Numbered from the stretch's first letter, positions 1 through 9,662 are shown. The stretch: DNA of 64,000 nt from Schizosaccharomyces osmophilus (GCF_027921745.1 NC_079240.1:1977001-2041000); one strand, 5' to 3'. Notes: generated from the letters alone by a model not told the origin. Made by a program: numbers and translations.

Positions 1-408
1 TGACTCCCAAAGTAAACGGTAATTCAATGTTTTAAACTATATCAATCGATTCTTCCAATCTGAAGATTTATACTTTCTATGCTGTGAACGAATTTTACCT
101 CTGGCGGTAATCACTTTCGTTCTTACAATTAATGAAAGACACGACACAGTGTTGAGTAAAAAACTAGTTAATTACGATGGTATTTTCCTCAGAATAATTA
201 AATAATCATTAAAAAGGGTGTCTATTCATGCAGAAAATGAACGATGCCGTGAAACGAATAAGAAGATTCATGAAAGAGAAATGAGAAAAGCAATCAAAGT
301 CTGCTGGTTTCAGCTGATCCAAGCTTTTGTGGAAACGAACACAGGAACTTGGTAGACTGCAATTGACAAGATGCGAAATATAAAGAACGAAAGCAGGTTC
401 GGTAAAAC
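1..408. other. 3' flank of the wtf gene, no gene seen
   Basis: AT-rich sequence downstream of the wtf stop codon. The only open frame here (minus strand, about 209-412) overlaps the end of the wtf final exon and shows no family features. I see no LTR-like ends, tRNA or 5S copy in this stretch. Confidence 0.5.
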
Positions 409-1140
409 TCAAACATCAGCCCTTTGCTCAGCAAGAGGCTGAAGTTCGATTTCTTCGTTACGAGGTGGACCATTCCTGCTAATTCTGTTCTGACAGGTTA
501 TTAAGAGATCCTAGATTAAGAATAATAAATGTACTTACTACACGTGTCATATCTTGAATATCTTCAATCACATCTGGGTTTCCTAGAGAAGTTAGAAAGG
601 TTGATAGAAAATAGCACCTTACGAATGAGAAGAACAAACAAGCATATGTTCAGTACAGCTAAAACCATTAACACCGCAGCTGAATGTATAAATTCAAAGC
701 TTCCTGATAATTTTAAAGCACCACCCCCAACTCCATTGAAAATAATGAGTGTAATTAGGTCTTTACACACAGCTGGCGCTCCTCCACCTTTCTTAATGTA
801 CTTCTTTGTTGCTCTTCCAGCTTGCGTGAACAATCCCAGATAGAGCATATGCGTTGCTAATAGTTAGTAAATTGCTCAAAGTGAAAGACATTGTTGTTAA
901 CTTACCAAATAAAAACAACCCTAACACTACAAAAAAGCTGCCAAAAAGCCACCAAAAGGCTTGTGCATTCACAGAAACCTTCAAACCGAAAAATAACACA
1001 GGTAAAACAGCATAGGCCGCAATGTAGGCAAAAGATGTAGAAAACAACAAGTACATTATTATCTGCCACTTATCCATCGAACTCGACCTAGTATTATTAA
1101 CAGTATCTTGGGCGGAATTTTGAGCGGATCCATCAGCCAT
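409..1140 (-). CDS. wtf: wtf short (poison) form, predicted alternative product
   Basis: An in-frame ATG (MADGSAQN) lies at 1140-1138, a few codons into exon 2. Starting there gives a protein of about 197 residues. It lacks the exon 1 acidic/PPPY segment but keeps all membrane segments and the tail. This is the layout known for wtf poisons, which are translated from a transcript whose start site lies inside intron 1 of the antidote transcript. The sequence shows the in-frame start and the long intron 1 (about 193 nt against about 40-50 nt for the others). A separate promoter and meiotic expression are inferred. A second in-frame ATG (MDKWQ) about 20 codons later could also serve. Confidence 0.6.
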
Positions 1141-1474
1141 TTCTAAATCAATAAATTTGCTTGAAGCTAATGGATGTATTAGTAAATAGTTCGTTGTTTG
1201 TGAAAAGATAAAGGTGTCTATTATGTTTGCTGACAGTTATCGACAAGGTTATTGATTTCAAACCCAACAATCAAATAAACAAGCATGATTCTTCCATCAA
1301 GAACCGTTCAAAAAGCACGCAAAGAATTAACCTCTCTATTTTAATTCAACAAATCTTACCTGTATACGGAGGAGGCGTACCATCTGAAGGAGACGACCGA
1401 CTATCTGCCTTTTCATCATTGAGCGTTTTGGAAGAGTCATCAGAATCTGAAATAGGAGAGTACTTGTTTTTCAT
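409..1474 (-). CDS. wtf: wtf-family protein, long (antidote) form; candidate meiotic driver
   Basis: Five exons: 1474-1360, 1166-906, 856-623, 582-539 and 489-409, giving about 244 residues. Every intron has a GTAAGN donor, and most have a CTAAC or CTAAT branch point just before the acceptor. Exon 1 begins MKNKYSP, is acidic and serine-rich, and ends in a PPPY motif, as in wtf antidotes, where PY motifs recruit a Nedd4-type ubiquitin ligase for trafficking. Later exons encode several membrane segments (for example around IIMYLLFSTSF, FWWLFGSFFVV, LITLIIFNGVGGG and AVLMVLAVLNICLF) and a short polar tail ending EQRADV. The exon 2 acceptor could instead be at 1142, removing eight residues; both choices keep frame. 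In S. pombe, wtf drivers make an antidote from the long transcript and a poison from a transcript starting in intron 1, and they kill spores that do not inherit the gene. The copy looks whole. Family assignment is by architecture and N-terminus; driver activity is inference. Confidence 0.82.
1167..1359 (-). promoter_or_regulatory. wtf intron 1, candidate internal promoter for the short form
   Basis: This first intron is much longer than the other introns of the gene and lies directly upstream of the in-frame ATG of the short form. It contains a forkhead-like ATAAACAAGCA on the plus strand at 1275-1285, which matches 9 of 11 positions of the FLEX element GTAAACAAACA bound by the meiotic factor Mei4. 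In S. pombe wtf drivers, poison transcription starts within intron 1 and FLEX-type motifs have been described there. No transcript evidence is available here. Confidence 0.4.
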
Positions 1475-2569
1475 ATTTACAATCGCAATTAGATCCCTTT
1501 AATAATACCGATTTTTACACTCTAAACGAAATCAACTTTTGAATCGCCGAGAAAAGTCCGTAGGAACTGGTTCCGCTCTTCACAATTCTGTCAGAAAAAG
1601 GAATTGGACCTTGCTTAAAAAGCAAGCTAATCTTGCAACACGAGTGTTCCCTTAAAACCAAAGATACGAGTTTGAAAAACCTTGGTAATGGCTTTTCGCA
1701 TGTCTCAATTCATAAAAGCAGCGACATTATGTCACTGACTGGTCACAGTCCTCGTTACGATTATTCAACGTTGGTTTTTCATTGCGATTTTTCGTAATAG
1801 TATAATATAAAAGAGTCGTCATTTATTACAAAAAGTAAACAAAGGAAACATTTGGCAAAACAACCATGCTGTTTGCTTAAATTATAAATAGCAGGATTAG
1901 AAATGCAAATCTTTGTATTGGAAGGTTCCGTGACTTTGGCTTAACAGGTTTCACAGTTTTCATTTCGTTAATTAGATCCTAAACTTGAGAATAATTGGTC
2001 CACTGGTATAAAAGCAGAATCCCAATTAAATGAAAATATGATTATTTACACAATCAGTCATCTAACAAGAAATTGAAAGGGAAAGGTTCGACGCTTGTTT
2101 TATAATGTTCCCAAGACCCATCAGAAGTGTCATACAATACTTGTGTAGCTGTAAATATGGAAAATCATAATGAACGACATTTATAGTGACTAGTACATCT
2201 TTATTTAATTTATTTTAATCACACGATAGAAACAAACAAAAGCGATTTCGGACAGGTCATTTATTGTAAATATATATAGAATAGCGTACGCTTACTAGCT
2301 ATCGGTATGTGTGTCAGAGAGGGTGGATGACAGCTTCACCTCTGCAAAATTCTAACCATTGCCATTGCGGGCTCATTTCTCGGCTTTTATAGGAACTTTT
2401 GTTAGCGTTTTACTTTTATTTGTAGCGCCAGTTGATCTGGGTGCTTTTTTTCGAAAATTGTAAGCGTTTTTGTCCTTTTACTACGTAATTCGATAATAAT
2501 CGCAGTATCTTTCTTACCATTGCAAAGGTGATTGAGTAACTCTTTAAGTCTCAGCTAGTTTTAACAAAA
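1475..2569. promoter_or_regulatory. divergent intergenic region between wtf and the PPxY membrane protein gene
   Basis: About 1.1 kb without a convincing ORF, shared as upstream DNA by two divergently transcribed genes. A forkhead-type site GTAAACAAAGG lies at 1835-1845, 361 nt before the wtf start codon, matching 9 of 11 positions of the FLEX consensus. I see no repeat ends or RNA gene. Confidence 0.4.
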
Positions 2570-3440
2570 ATGAATGAAAAAGAAAGAGAAAGGCATCTAA
2601 AAACTGTCGAACCAGCCGAAGTTGCTTGTTTGAGCTCTTCTACAAGTCCTGACAGCTATTTACCGAAATACAGCGAAATCCCCTATTCTCATGTTGACAA
2701 TATGGAGAAAGGTTGTTTATGTTTACATTACGATCCAGTTCCTCCATACTCAGGAAGCAGACACCAAGAAGCGTCTACCAACATGGCAGGAGGAAATATA
2801 TGCTCTATTTCTTTACGAAAAGTCTTGACGGCATTATTGTGGTTAATTTTCTGGCCGGCAAAAATTGTGAGAATCCCCGAAGCACAACGCAGACAGGAAA
2901 ATGAAACTGCTCGGCTTAGTTTTTGCTTTATTCTTTCGGTCATAGTAAACTTTTGGTTTTCTTACAAATACCTTGTCCCCTTTATAAAGGAATCGATGAA
3001 AGAATCTGTAGGGGTAAACTTTCAAGCTACTGTAGCAGCTGTTCTTGTCGTCATGGCTTTCTACATGTTTCTATATGTTTGTTCATGTAAGTGAAATGGT
3101 GGAATTTTAATTTGATATGTTTACTAATGGGGTACTTATAGTGTTGCTGGATTTTATTGCTTTAGTGCTTTCTGGGATTGCTTGGATTGTTTCTTGGATT
3201 GTTTCTTGGATTATTGCTGCTCTTGGTTTCAGGATGTCGTCGGAAAGAAACGACTCGACGGATGGTAACTGGATCCCACTAAGCACTATGCCGGCAGAGT
3301 CTGAAAATCAATCCAACGATCGTAGTGATAATACTGCCGAACAACCGTCCTCTGAACATACCTCTGAACATACTGAGCAATCTCCAGGGTTACGCCAGGA
3401 ACCGGGTCAGTCTAGGGATGTTGAAAGCGGTGGGAAATGA
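2570..3440 (+). CDS. Multi-pass membrane protein with PPxY-like motif, wtf neighbour, function unknown
   Basis: Two exons, 2570-3086 and 3142-3440, give 271 residues. The 55-nt intron has GTAAGT, TACTAAT and TAG signals and joins the frames exactly. The N-terminal ~90 residues are polar and proline/tyrosine-rich, with YLPKY, IPYS and VPPYSG; the last resembles the PPPYTG at the end of wtf exon 1. The middle carries about four hydrophobic segments: around LTALLWLIFWP, FCFILSVIVNFWF, ATVAAVLVVMAFYMF, and a second-exon segment with the repeated unit WIVS. The tail is Ser/Glu-rich with a short SEHT repeat. I do not recognise the family. It may be a lineage-specific membrane protein, or a distant relative or antidote-like partner of wtf; that idea rests only on the PY-like motif, membrane topology and divergent position. 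Confidence 0.65.
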
Positions 3441-3768
3441 TTTATACGGAAAGTAAAGCATTGTTTTTTATAATGTCCGGTCTTTTCGATTTTTCTCCAG
3501 CATGCTTTTGCTTATGTTTATGTTTCATCTTTGCATTTTGTATTTTATATTTATTCGTCAAGCACTTTTTAATTACTGATCCTTATAGAATCTTTTATTT
3601 TCTAACTAATAAGGAATTTAATTAAGTATTGAATCATGGATGACCATTGCTTCCTTGCAGTCACTCGTATCACTAAGTCAAACGTCTATGTCGATCAAGA
3701 CGAAAGTCATGTGCTTCAATAAAAAGAGCAACAGAAAAAGAAGCAAAAAGTAAAATAAAAAAGTGAAA

Positions 3769-3887
3769 AGCCTACAGCATCCCGGATTCCCATGTTGTCT
3801 CCAACCATAGTACTAACGAGACCCTCAGACGCTTAACTGCAGTGATCGGACGGGAACTGGTGTTTTCGCCTAGGTGTGGCCGTAGAC
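3769..3887 (-). rRNA. 5S ribosomal RNA
   Basis: The reverse strand matches the fission yeast 5S rRNA along its length: it begins GTCTACGGCC, contains the internal control region around AGTTAAGCGTCTGAG, and ends near GCTGTAGGCTT. The length of 119 nt is right. A T-rich run follows the 3' end, as expected for an RNA polymerase III terminator. In fission yeasts 5S genes are dispersed rather than part of the 45S repeat. This copy lies 2.3 kb from the start of the wtf gene and about 0.33 kb past the end of the PPxY protein gene. Confidence 0.93.
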
Positions 3888-4582
3888 GTTCTCTAATCCA
3901 GATTATCGAATCTACATTAATACAGCTGAGATCAGGACTGATTTTCAAAAAGTAAACTTACTTCAGTTGGCGTAAGAGGTCGCTGGCTATTTCAGAGCGA
4001 CCCGTAGATTTTTAACATTAGAATAAACTATTTTCCAAGTCAAAAAAGATTTTTAACGGTTCTCTCAATCCAAAAAGTACCACACACGAAAATTACCAAC
4101 AGTCATTACGTCTGGCTGCATTGTATGAGAATGATTGAATGAAAAGACACACACTCTAAATAATAATTAAAATTGAAATACAAAATCAGGTAATAGAAAT
4201 TTCGCAGTTCATTGTGCACTTTGGATACTGCAATTACTTGAAACAGAGTCAGCCTGTAAATTAGACAAACGTAGCTTAACCAGCTTACAAATAACATCGC
4301 TACCTTCTTAAATTGCTCTTTGCAATGCGGCTGAAGAACAATTACTCAGGACAAATTGCAAACCAGTATGAACGTACTTACTGAAATACATTTGTAAACA
4401 ATGTGAAGAATTAAATGGTCTGAATCATACAACTAGAAAAAAGTATATAGAACATAACTGACATTAATTATATATAGATCTACAGGAATTGGTTCTTTCT
4501 TTGAACATTTTTCAACATAGATCACCAAAGGATTGTATCTTGACTTCTAACATGAATCACCCACCATTGACGGTCTTCCAGC
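3888..4582. other. Intergenic, 5S upstream region
   Basis: No convincing coding frame. A forkhead-type core, GTAAACAATGT, occurs at 4394-4404, about 180 nt before the small ORF at 4583. Nothing else stands out. Confidence 0.4.
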
Positions 4583-4822
4583 ATGCCAGTAACATATCAA
4601 GAAGCTCTTGTAAAGATTAATGATAATTGGGGAAGAATAAAGCTATGGCTAAAAGTATTGATGGGGCTTATTGCTCTCGATTTTGCATTACTAGCATATA
4701 TGTATGAAAACACAACCACAGTAAGAGCAAACCACATGTGGACTATTCTTAACGGACTGTCTGTTTGTATTAGCATTTATGTTATTTATTTATTTCAAGT
4801 TCCAACACCAACAGGGTGGTAG
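4583..4822 (+). CDS. Small two-TM protein, unrecognised
   Basis: A 79-residue ORF with a proper ATG. It has a charged N-terminus (MPVTYQEALVKINDNWGRIK), a hydrophobic stretch around VLMGLIALDFALLAYMY, a short polar loop, and a second hydrophobic stretch around GLSVCISIYVIYLF. The alternating amphipathic and hydrophobic pattern looks protein-like, but the ORF is short and I see no homology. A missing upstream exon is possible, since the ATG follows directly on a TTCCAG that could act as a splice acceptor. I infer a membrane protein; it may be a spurious ORF. Confidence 0.4.
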   Translation: MPVTYQEALVKINDNWGRIKLWLKVLMGLIALDFALLAYMYENTTTVRANHMWTILNGLSVCISIYVIYLFQVPTPTGW

Positions 4823-6354
4823 AACTACTTGTGAACATTCATTGAGGAATGTGTGTTTTTCTCATTAAAGAAGAAACGATTTACAGAGTCTTTTATTTTT
4901 ATTGAGTCAACTAAATTCCCTATATCATCTATAAGCAGTGAAACCTTACAAGTGTCTTTGTCTACAGTCAAGGGTAAAGGTGCCAGCCATCAGATGTTGA
5001 ACTTTTTCATACAAAACAACTATGTGTATTCAACTAAAGCTATGGAGACTCATAAGAAGAGGACTCTACATACCTGTTTACCCTGTAGTTGACTACTTCA
5101 GGATTTTGCTATTCCTGTATACACTTTACTAGTTGAAATCCGATTGATTCGCCAAGCTATCATAATTAATGAAGAAGGTCCGATTGATTAGCGAAAGGAG
5201 GCAAAGATATATAAAGCACACTACCGTCATTAAGACTGCATCAGATATAATAAAGAGACATGAGTTTTGTTTATGGAAGTTCATTGCAAAAGTAAACAAC
5301 AGAATGCGACTAAAGGTCGTTAACATCATAGTCGTTAGTATGAAAACAATCTTCAAGGTTTGATGCCTGTGTTTTACTAAACACCAAATGCGCTTCATCA
5401 TTTGTTCATTCCCTGCGCTAAATTTTAAGAAATGGGGCATATCTTGCAACTCCATTCTTCCTGCCAGAATATGATTATAAATGTAAAAACTTTTAAGATA
5501 TTTAGTACGGGTGATTTGACAAGCAATCTCTACGATACAAGATTAGTATGCTCTTAAAAGAATGAATTGCCCATACTTAATGGTGTAGTGTCTCGCAACG
5601 TTTATTTTTCCTGCAACATGTTTTGAAAAATAAACAAAGACTCTTAGAGAAATACTTAATATAATATCATTGTTTGATAAACATATTATAATATTTCTTG
5701 ACGGTTTTTGCTCCTGTATTCACAAGATGAAAGTGGCAGAAAACAAAATCATTAAAGGTTTTGAATGAAGAATTTGCTTTATTCCTAAAATGTCTAAATG
5801 AGCTCTCATCAACGGACAGCAAAGGACTTTTGATAGATTATGACATTGCTAACAAAACACGAAACTTCACAAACAACCACCAGTTGCCATATGACTTGTA
5901 AAAAAGCTTGCTAGCTCTGTTGATTCGACAAAGTGTTTTTGCTTACTTGCACTATTAATCGGATTATAGACGCTTTTTAACGTACATGTCTATTAATGAT
6001 CAAAGAGACATATCGCTCACATGTAACTGTCTATGAGAACCCTTTTCAATAAAACTGGTTATTATTTAAGTATAAAGTCTTTTAGAAGACTTTTTTTATG
6101 CACTTTTTATCAATATGGTGAGCGTGACTTATGAGGTAACAATCATTTGTGAGACTACCGCAGTAAGGCGACAAACAAGGTATAATCTTCAATGAAAGGT
6201 GGGCTGCTTTTCATATTCAAAGGGCATAGTAATCATTTATTTTTTATTTATTTCTTTTTTGACAGCGAGTGTTACTTTTTCCTAAGCTTTCAGTTTTCCA
6301 TCTCAATCTACACACGTAAATGAGATAGTTTTTTTGATGAAAGACTATCAAGTT
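4823..6354. other. Long AT-rich intergenic stretch with one weak ORF
   Basis: About 1.5 kb without a recognisable gene. The best frame is a 108-codon minus-strand ORF at 5129-5455 with an ATG and two hydrophobic stretches. Its composition could arise by chance in such AT-rich DNA, so I do not annotate it as a gene. Sequence from 5500 to 6350 shows only scattered short frames. Confidence 0.35.
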
Positions 6355-6426
6355 GGCCGTTTGGTCTAGTGGTATGATACCATCTTAGGGTGATGGTGGT
6401 CCTGGGTTCGATTCCCAGAACAGCCC
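6355..6426 (+). tRNA. tRNA-Pro (anticodon AGG)
   Basis: The 72-nt cloverleaf has an A box (TGGTCTAGTGG), an anticodon stem CCATC/GATGG with loop TTAGGGT, and a B box (GGTTCGATTCC). It closely follows eukaryotic tRNA-Pro(AGG). The acceptor strands GGCCGTT and AACAGCC pair except at the fourth base pair, where C faces A. A T-run follows within 12 nt. No intron is seen. Confidence 0.9.
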
Positions 6427-6853
6427 AACTTTTTATCTCTTCCGTAAGATCCAATGGCGCACTAAGATCTACATTTCTGACATGAATTATCGCATTGCTA
6501 TGCTCTGAAAAAAGTTGGTCCTACCTAAGCGACGAAAAGCGACTTATTTGGTAAAATAAATCTCATAATGTGATAAAGATCTGACTTGCCAAAAGAGGGT
6601 TTCAACCTTTTAAAACCATTTTTGCGTTTGTTTACCAGGAAGCATTCTTAATACCATGATATTTAAAAGAGCCGAATCGTTCCCGAATTTACTAAATATG
6701 AAACAAAGACTAAATATCGTTCGAATTGGGGTTTACACTAAAGCAAAAATGGTTGCTGAAAGGACACATTTGGTGACTGTATTCCACCGGGTAAAAACTT
6801 ATTGATATTCTTTTACGCTATATATATACTGTTGGCCTAAAGATAACAATAAA
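6427..6853. other. Intergenic between tRNA-Pro and tRNA-Gly
   Basis: AT-rich spacer. It has the T-rich terminator region of tRNA-Pro at its left end and a TATATATA stretch about 25 nt before tRNA-Gly. No ORF of interest. Confidence 0.4.
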
Positions 6854-6924
6854 GCATCAGTGGTGTAGCGGTAACATGGATGCCTTCCAAGCATTCGCTC
6901 CGGGTTCGACTCCCGGCTGATGCA
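6854..6924 (+). tRNA. tRNA-Gly (anticodon TCC), copy 1
   Basis: A 71-nt cloverleaf. Acceptor strands GCATCAG and CTGATGC pair fully. The A box is TGGTGTAGCGG, the anticodon loop CTTCCAA gives TCC, and the B box is GGTTCGACTCC. A run of eight T follows shortly after the 3' end. The sequence is identical to the copy at 9520-9590. Confidence 0.95.
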
Positions 6925-7205
6925 AGCTGTTCACAGAATCTTATTTTTTTTCAACAAAAAGAAAATAAACAACTACATAAAGCTTAAAGCATTGCCAATT
7001 AAAAAACGGATGAAGTTTCATTAAATAGACAAGTAAATAAATACCTAAACTTTACAAGAGCAATGCTATACCATCAAAAAGTAATTAGCAAAAAGGGAAG
7101 GGGGAACAGAATCTCGACTTAAATCGAGCGTACGACAAAATGGCCTGAATGTATCATATTTCTTGTTTTTGGGATTACCTCGTTAGCAAGTAATATAGAT
7201 GTGTA

Positions 7206-8729
7206 TTAGTGTGAAAGCCTGGTCACTAGTGGAACTTCACTGAGGGCTTGGCAACTGTATCCAGTAATTAATAAGCCAGGAGGAAGTGATTCATATCTGT
7301 TATACACCTCAATAACATTATCCAAAGTTGAAAAAATAAATCGTTGATCGGGACAAGAGACTCGCTCTGCTATACATACAGGCAGATCTTTAGGCCAACC
7401 ATTCTGCAACAGAGCAGAAACGAGAATGTCCAATCGATGCAACGCCATCAGAAAGACAGCTGTTTGCGAAGCGACAAATGGAGGTATTACTGGCATGGCA
7501 CCTTTTTGGCTCGTACCAGTGCAGACCAACAATTGATCTGCTATCCCTCGTTGAGTTATGGGAATTCCAGCTGAAACGGGAGCCATTAACGCGCTGCTAA
7601 TACCAGGAATAACTTTTGGGACATAGCCGTGCTTATGGAAGAATAATACTTCTTCACCACCTCTCCCATATATGTAAGGATCACCTTGCTTCAATCGCAC
7701 GACATAGTCACCTCGCATTAATGCGTCTAAAGCTACTTCGTGAAGCTCATCTTGGGCTCTATCAGCATTTCCTGGGAATTTTCGTGCAATAAATAAAGGC
7801 GTATGACGAGGAATGAGCTTCAAAACAGATTCTGGTACCAGCTTATCGGCTAGGATGTAGTCGGCCTTTCGAATGGCGTTCCGGGCAGCAACGGTCAAAA
7901 GCTCAGGATCTCCTGGTCCACTACCCACGAGCACGATCGTTCCTTTTTTATTAGTAGAGAAATTATTTGGATCGAGGGGAAGAGAGACCTTTTCCTTTGC
8001 AAAGTCTTCCTGAGAGGACAGGCTTGTTCGGGAGCTACTTGTGGAAGAGGGTTCACTGGAGGAGAGAGGTAAAACATAATCATCCGAGATAATAGAAAGG
8101 ATATCATCTTCAGACATACGAATTAGTTTTTCAAGCGGCCAAAATTCGCTGACGTGGTTGATCCACTGTCTCTTTTGTGGGTTCTGAGTAGAGGAACGGG
8201 CAATCCCAAAACGACGTACAGCTTCACCGGTTCCTGATGGAAGACTACTGACAACATGACGCAAAAGCCTTTGAGCAATTCGGCAACCGTTGGAAGTAGT
8301 ACTGAGAGCTATCTGTAGCGGGGGCTCTGACCAGCAGGCTGGAAGGGTAAAAGAACACAAAGAAGGAGAATCTACGATATTAAGGGGAATGCGATTTTGT
8401 TTACATAGGTCATAAATGTCCTCGTTGAACGTAAACTTTGTATCGGTAATGAAGACTATGTCGACAATATAATTTGTGAAAGCATTACCTAAAGTGAACA
8501 AAGAAGTTGAAAGGTCGAAAGAATGCATAGGTACTAGCTGTACCTTATCAATGGCCAATTTATCAGGTTGAAAAGGACCCAAATCAAATCCACCGGTCGT
8601 GCTTGATTCACAAAACCAAATAACCTTGGAGACATCCTCTGACAAGCAAAGATCTACCCGTTTGCATGCTGATTTCCCAGAACCGATGACAATAGCCACC
8701 GCATCCTTTAATGAAGTAGACAAAAGCAT
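7206..8729 (-). CDS. Uroporphyrin-III C-methyltransferase (siroheme pathway, MET1-like)
   Basis: A 507-residue protein. The frame opens earlier, but the first ATG is at 8729 (MLLSTSLKDA). The N-terminal ~200 residues look like a precorrin-2 dehydrogenase-type Rossmann domain (AIVIGSGKSA). The C-terminal ~250 residues are a tetrapyrrole methylase: VGSGPGDPELLT, the YILADKLV strand, RLKQGDPYIYGRGGEE, and VIPGISSALMAPVSAGIP. These are classic SUMT/CobA signatures. The enzyme would use S-adenosylmethionine to methylate uroporphyrinogen III twice, yielding precorrin-2 for siroheme, the cofactor of sulfite reductase. From memory the S. pombe counterpart is SPCC1739.06c, about 496 residues. The neighbour on its other side, cti1 (SPCC1739.07), keeps that order, apart from the inserted tRNA-Gly and pseudogene. 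Whether the N-terminal domain is still catalytic cannot be judged here. Confidence 0.9.
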   Translation of the reverse strand: MLLSTSLKDAVAIVIGSGKSACKRVDLCLSEDVSKVIWFCESSTTGGFDLGPFQPDKLAIDKVQLVPMHSFDLSTSLFTLGNAFTNYIVDIVFITDTKFTFNEDIYDLCKQNRIPLNIVDSPSLCSFTLPACWSEPPLQIALSTTSNGCRIAQRLLRHVVSSLPSGTGEAVRRFGIARSSTQNPQKRQWINHVSEFWPLEKLIRMSEDDILSIISDDYVLPLSSSEPSSTSSSRTSLSSQEDFAKEKVSLPLDPNNFSTNKKGTIVLVGSGPGDPELLTVAARNAIRKADYILADKLVPESVLKLIPRHTPLFIARKFPGNADRAQDELHEVALDALMRGDYVVRLKQGDPYIYGRGGEEVLFFHKHGYVPKVIPGISSALMAPVSAGIPITQRGIADQLLVCTGTSQKGAMPVIPPFVASQTAVFLMALHRLDILVSALLQNGWPKDLPVCIAERVSCPDQRFIFSTLDNVIEVYNRYESLPPGLLITGYSCQALSEVPLVTRLSH

Positions 8730-9519
8730 TTTTCTCTCGGTTACAATGGATACAAAGACCAAAAGATAATTCTGATTAAGACGAAAACTTAGGTGGGTTT
8801 CGACTTCGTAGCCTCGTCAAATGCTTGTGTACGGAAAGGACAAGCCAAATTGTGGGGGACGACTAGGAATTGTTCAAAAAAACCAAAAATTCACGCTTTT
8901 GAACTGTTCCCTATGGGCGTACTCAACTGAAATGCACTCAAAAAGATTCCAAAAAACGACAATAGTATTTCCTAAAAGTCAAATAAAAGAAAACAAAAAC
9001 AAAAACAAAAAACGAAATTCTCAATCCTCTATCCTTCTAGATTCAGCGTTTTCCTGTTCTTTCAAATGAACTTGTTTTGTATGCTGCTTTTCGGATACTG
9101 TAGAATTTTTACAACACCGTAAAACAAATTGTGTTTGTCAGCAAAATTCCTCAAGTAGTCTTTAGTGCTTTGCAACGTGCCGTGAAATACAAAGACAATG
9201 CCATACAACGAAGACTAATGCAAGAAAAACTAAAAGTTGGTTTTGGGAATCAAGAGAATTTAACACATCAAAAGCTCAAGCGCTAATGGTGCAATTTTAC
9301 TCTACGATTGTACCATATAACTGGAGATATATTTGTCCAAGAGATGCTAGGAATTGATTGAAAACAAAAAAGGTAGTTGTTTTTAGCGTTTACTGAGTTA
9401 TATTTTGGGGTTTGAAATACAGAAAAGGTAGAAATAAATACTTACCATGTTGAACGGTCACTCGAATATAAATTTCGTTTTACTATATAACAATAAGAAA
9501 TCCTTTCTTTTATAAGCAA
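8730..9519. other. 5' flank of the siroheme gene to the second tRNA-Gly
   Basis: About 790 nt. It begins with a short purine-rich stretch and shows no gene-like frame. Includes the presumed promoter of the minus-strand methyltransferase gene. Confidence 0.4.
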
Positions 9520-9590
9520 GCATCAGTGGTGTAGCGGTAACATGGATGCCTTCCAAGCATTCGCTCCGGGTTCGACTCCCGGCTGATGCA
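9520..9590 (+). tRNA. tRNA-Gly (anticodon TCC), copy 2
   Basis: Identical over all 71 nt to the copy at 6854-6924 and in the same orientation, with its own T-run (nine T) just downstream. The two copies flank the siroheme-pathway gene as a 2.7-kb direct repeat. Confidence 0.95.
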
Positions 9591-9662
9591 TAAAGTTTTT
9601 TTTTGTAGTATTCTATTTCACTGAATAGATATATTTGCAAGTTTTTTATTGAACAGAACTTC

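Noticed and set aside
5129-5455. 108-codon minus-strand hydrophobic ORF
   Set aside because: AT-rich DNA readily gives hydrophobic frames; no splice signals, motifs or context support it.
1-6354. Possible LTR or solo LTR around the wtf gene, as in S. pombe
   Set aside because: I saw no paired TG...CA ends, primer-binding site or polypurine tract near the wtf gene; the association here is with a 5S gene.
8730-8762. N-terminal extension of the siroheme gene
   Set aside because: The frame upstream begins with TTG; the first ATG is at 8729. The same reasoning moved the starts of cti1, the SDR and the DUF1989 gene to their first ATG.
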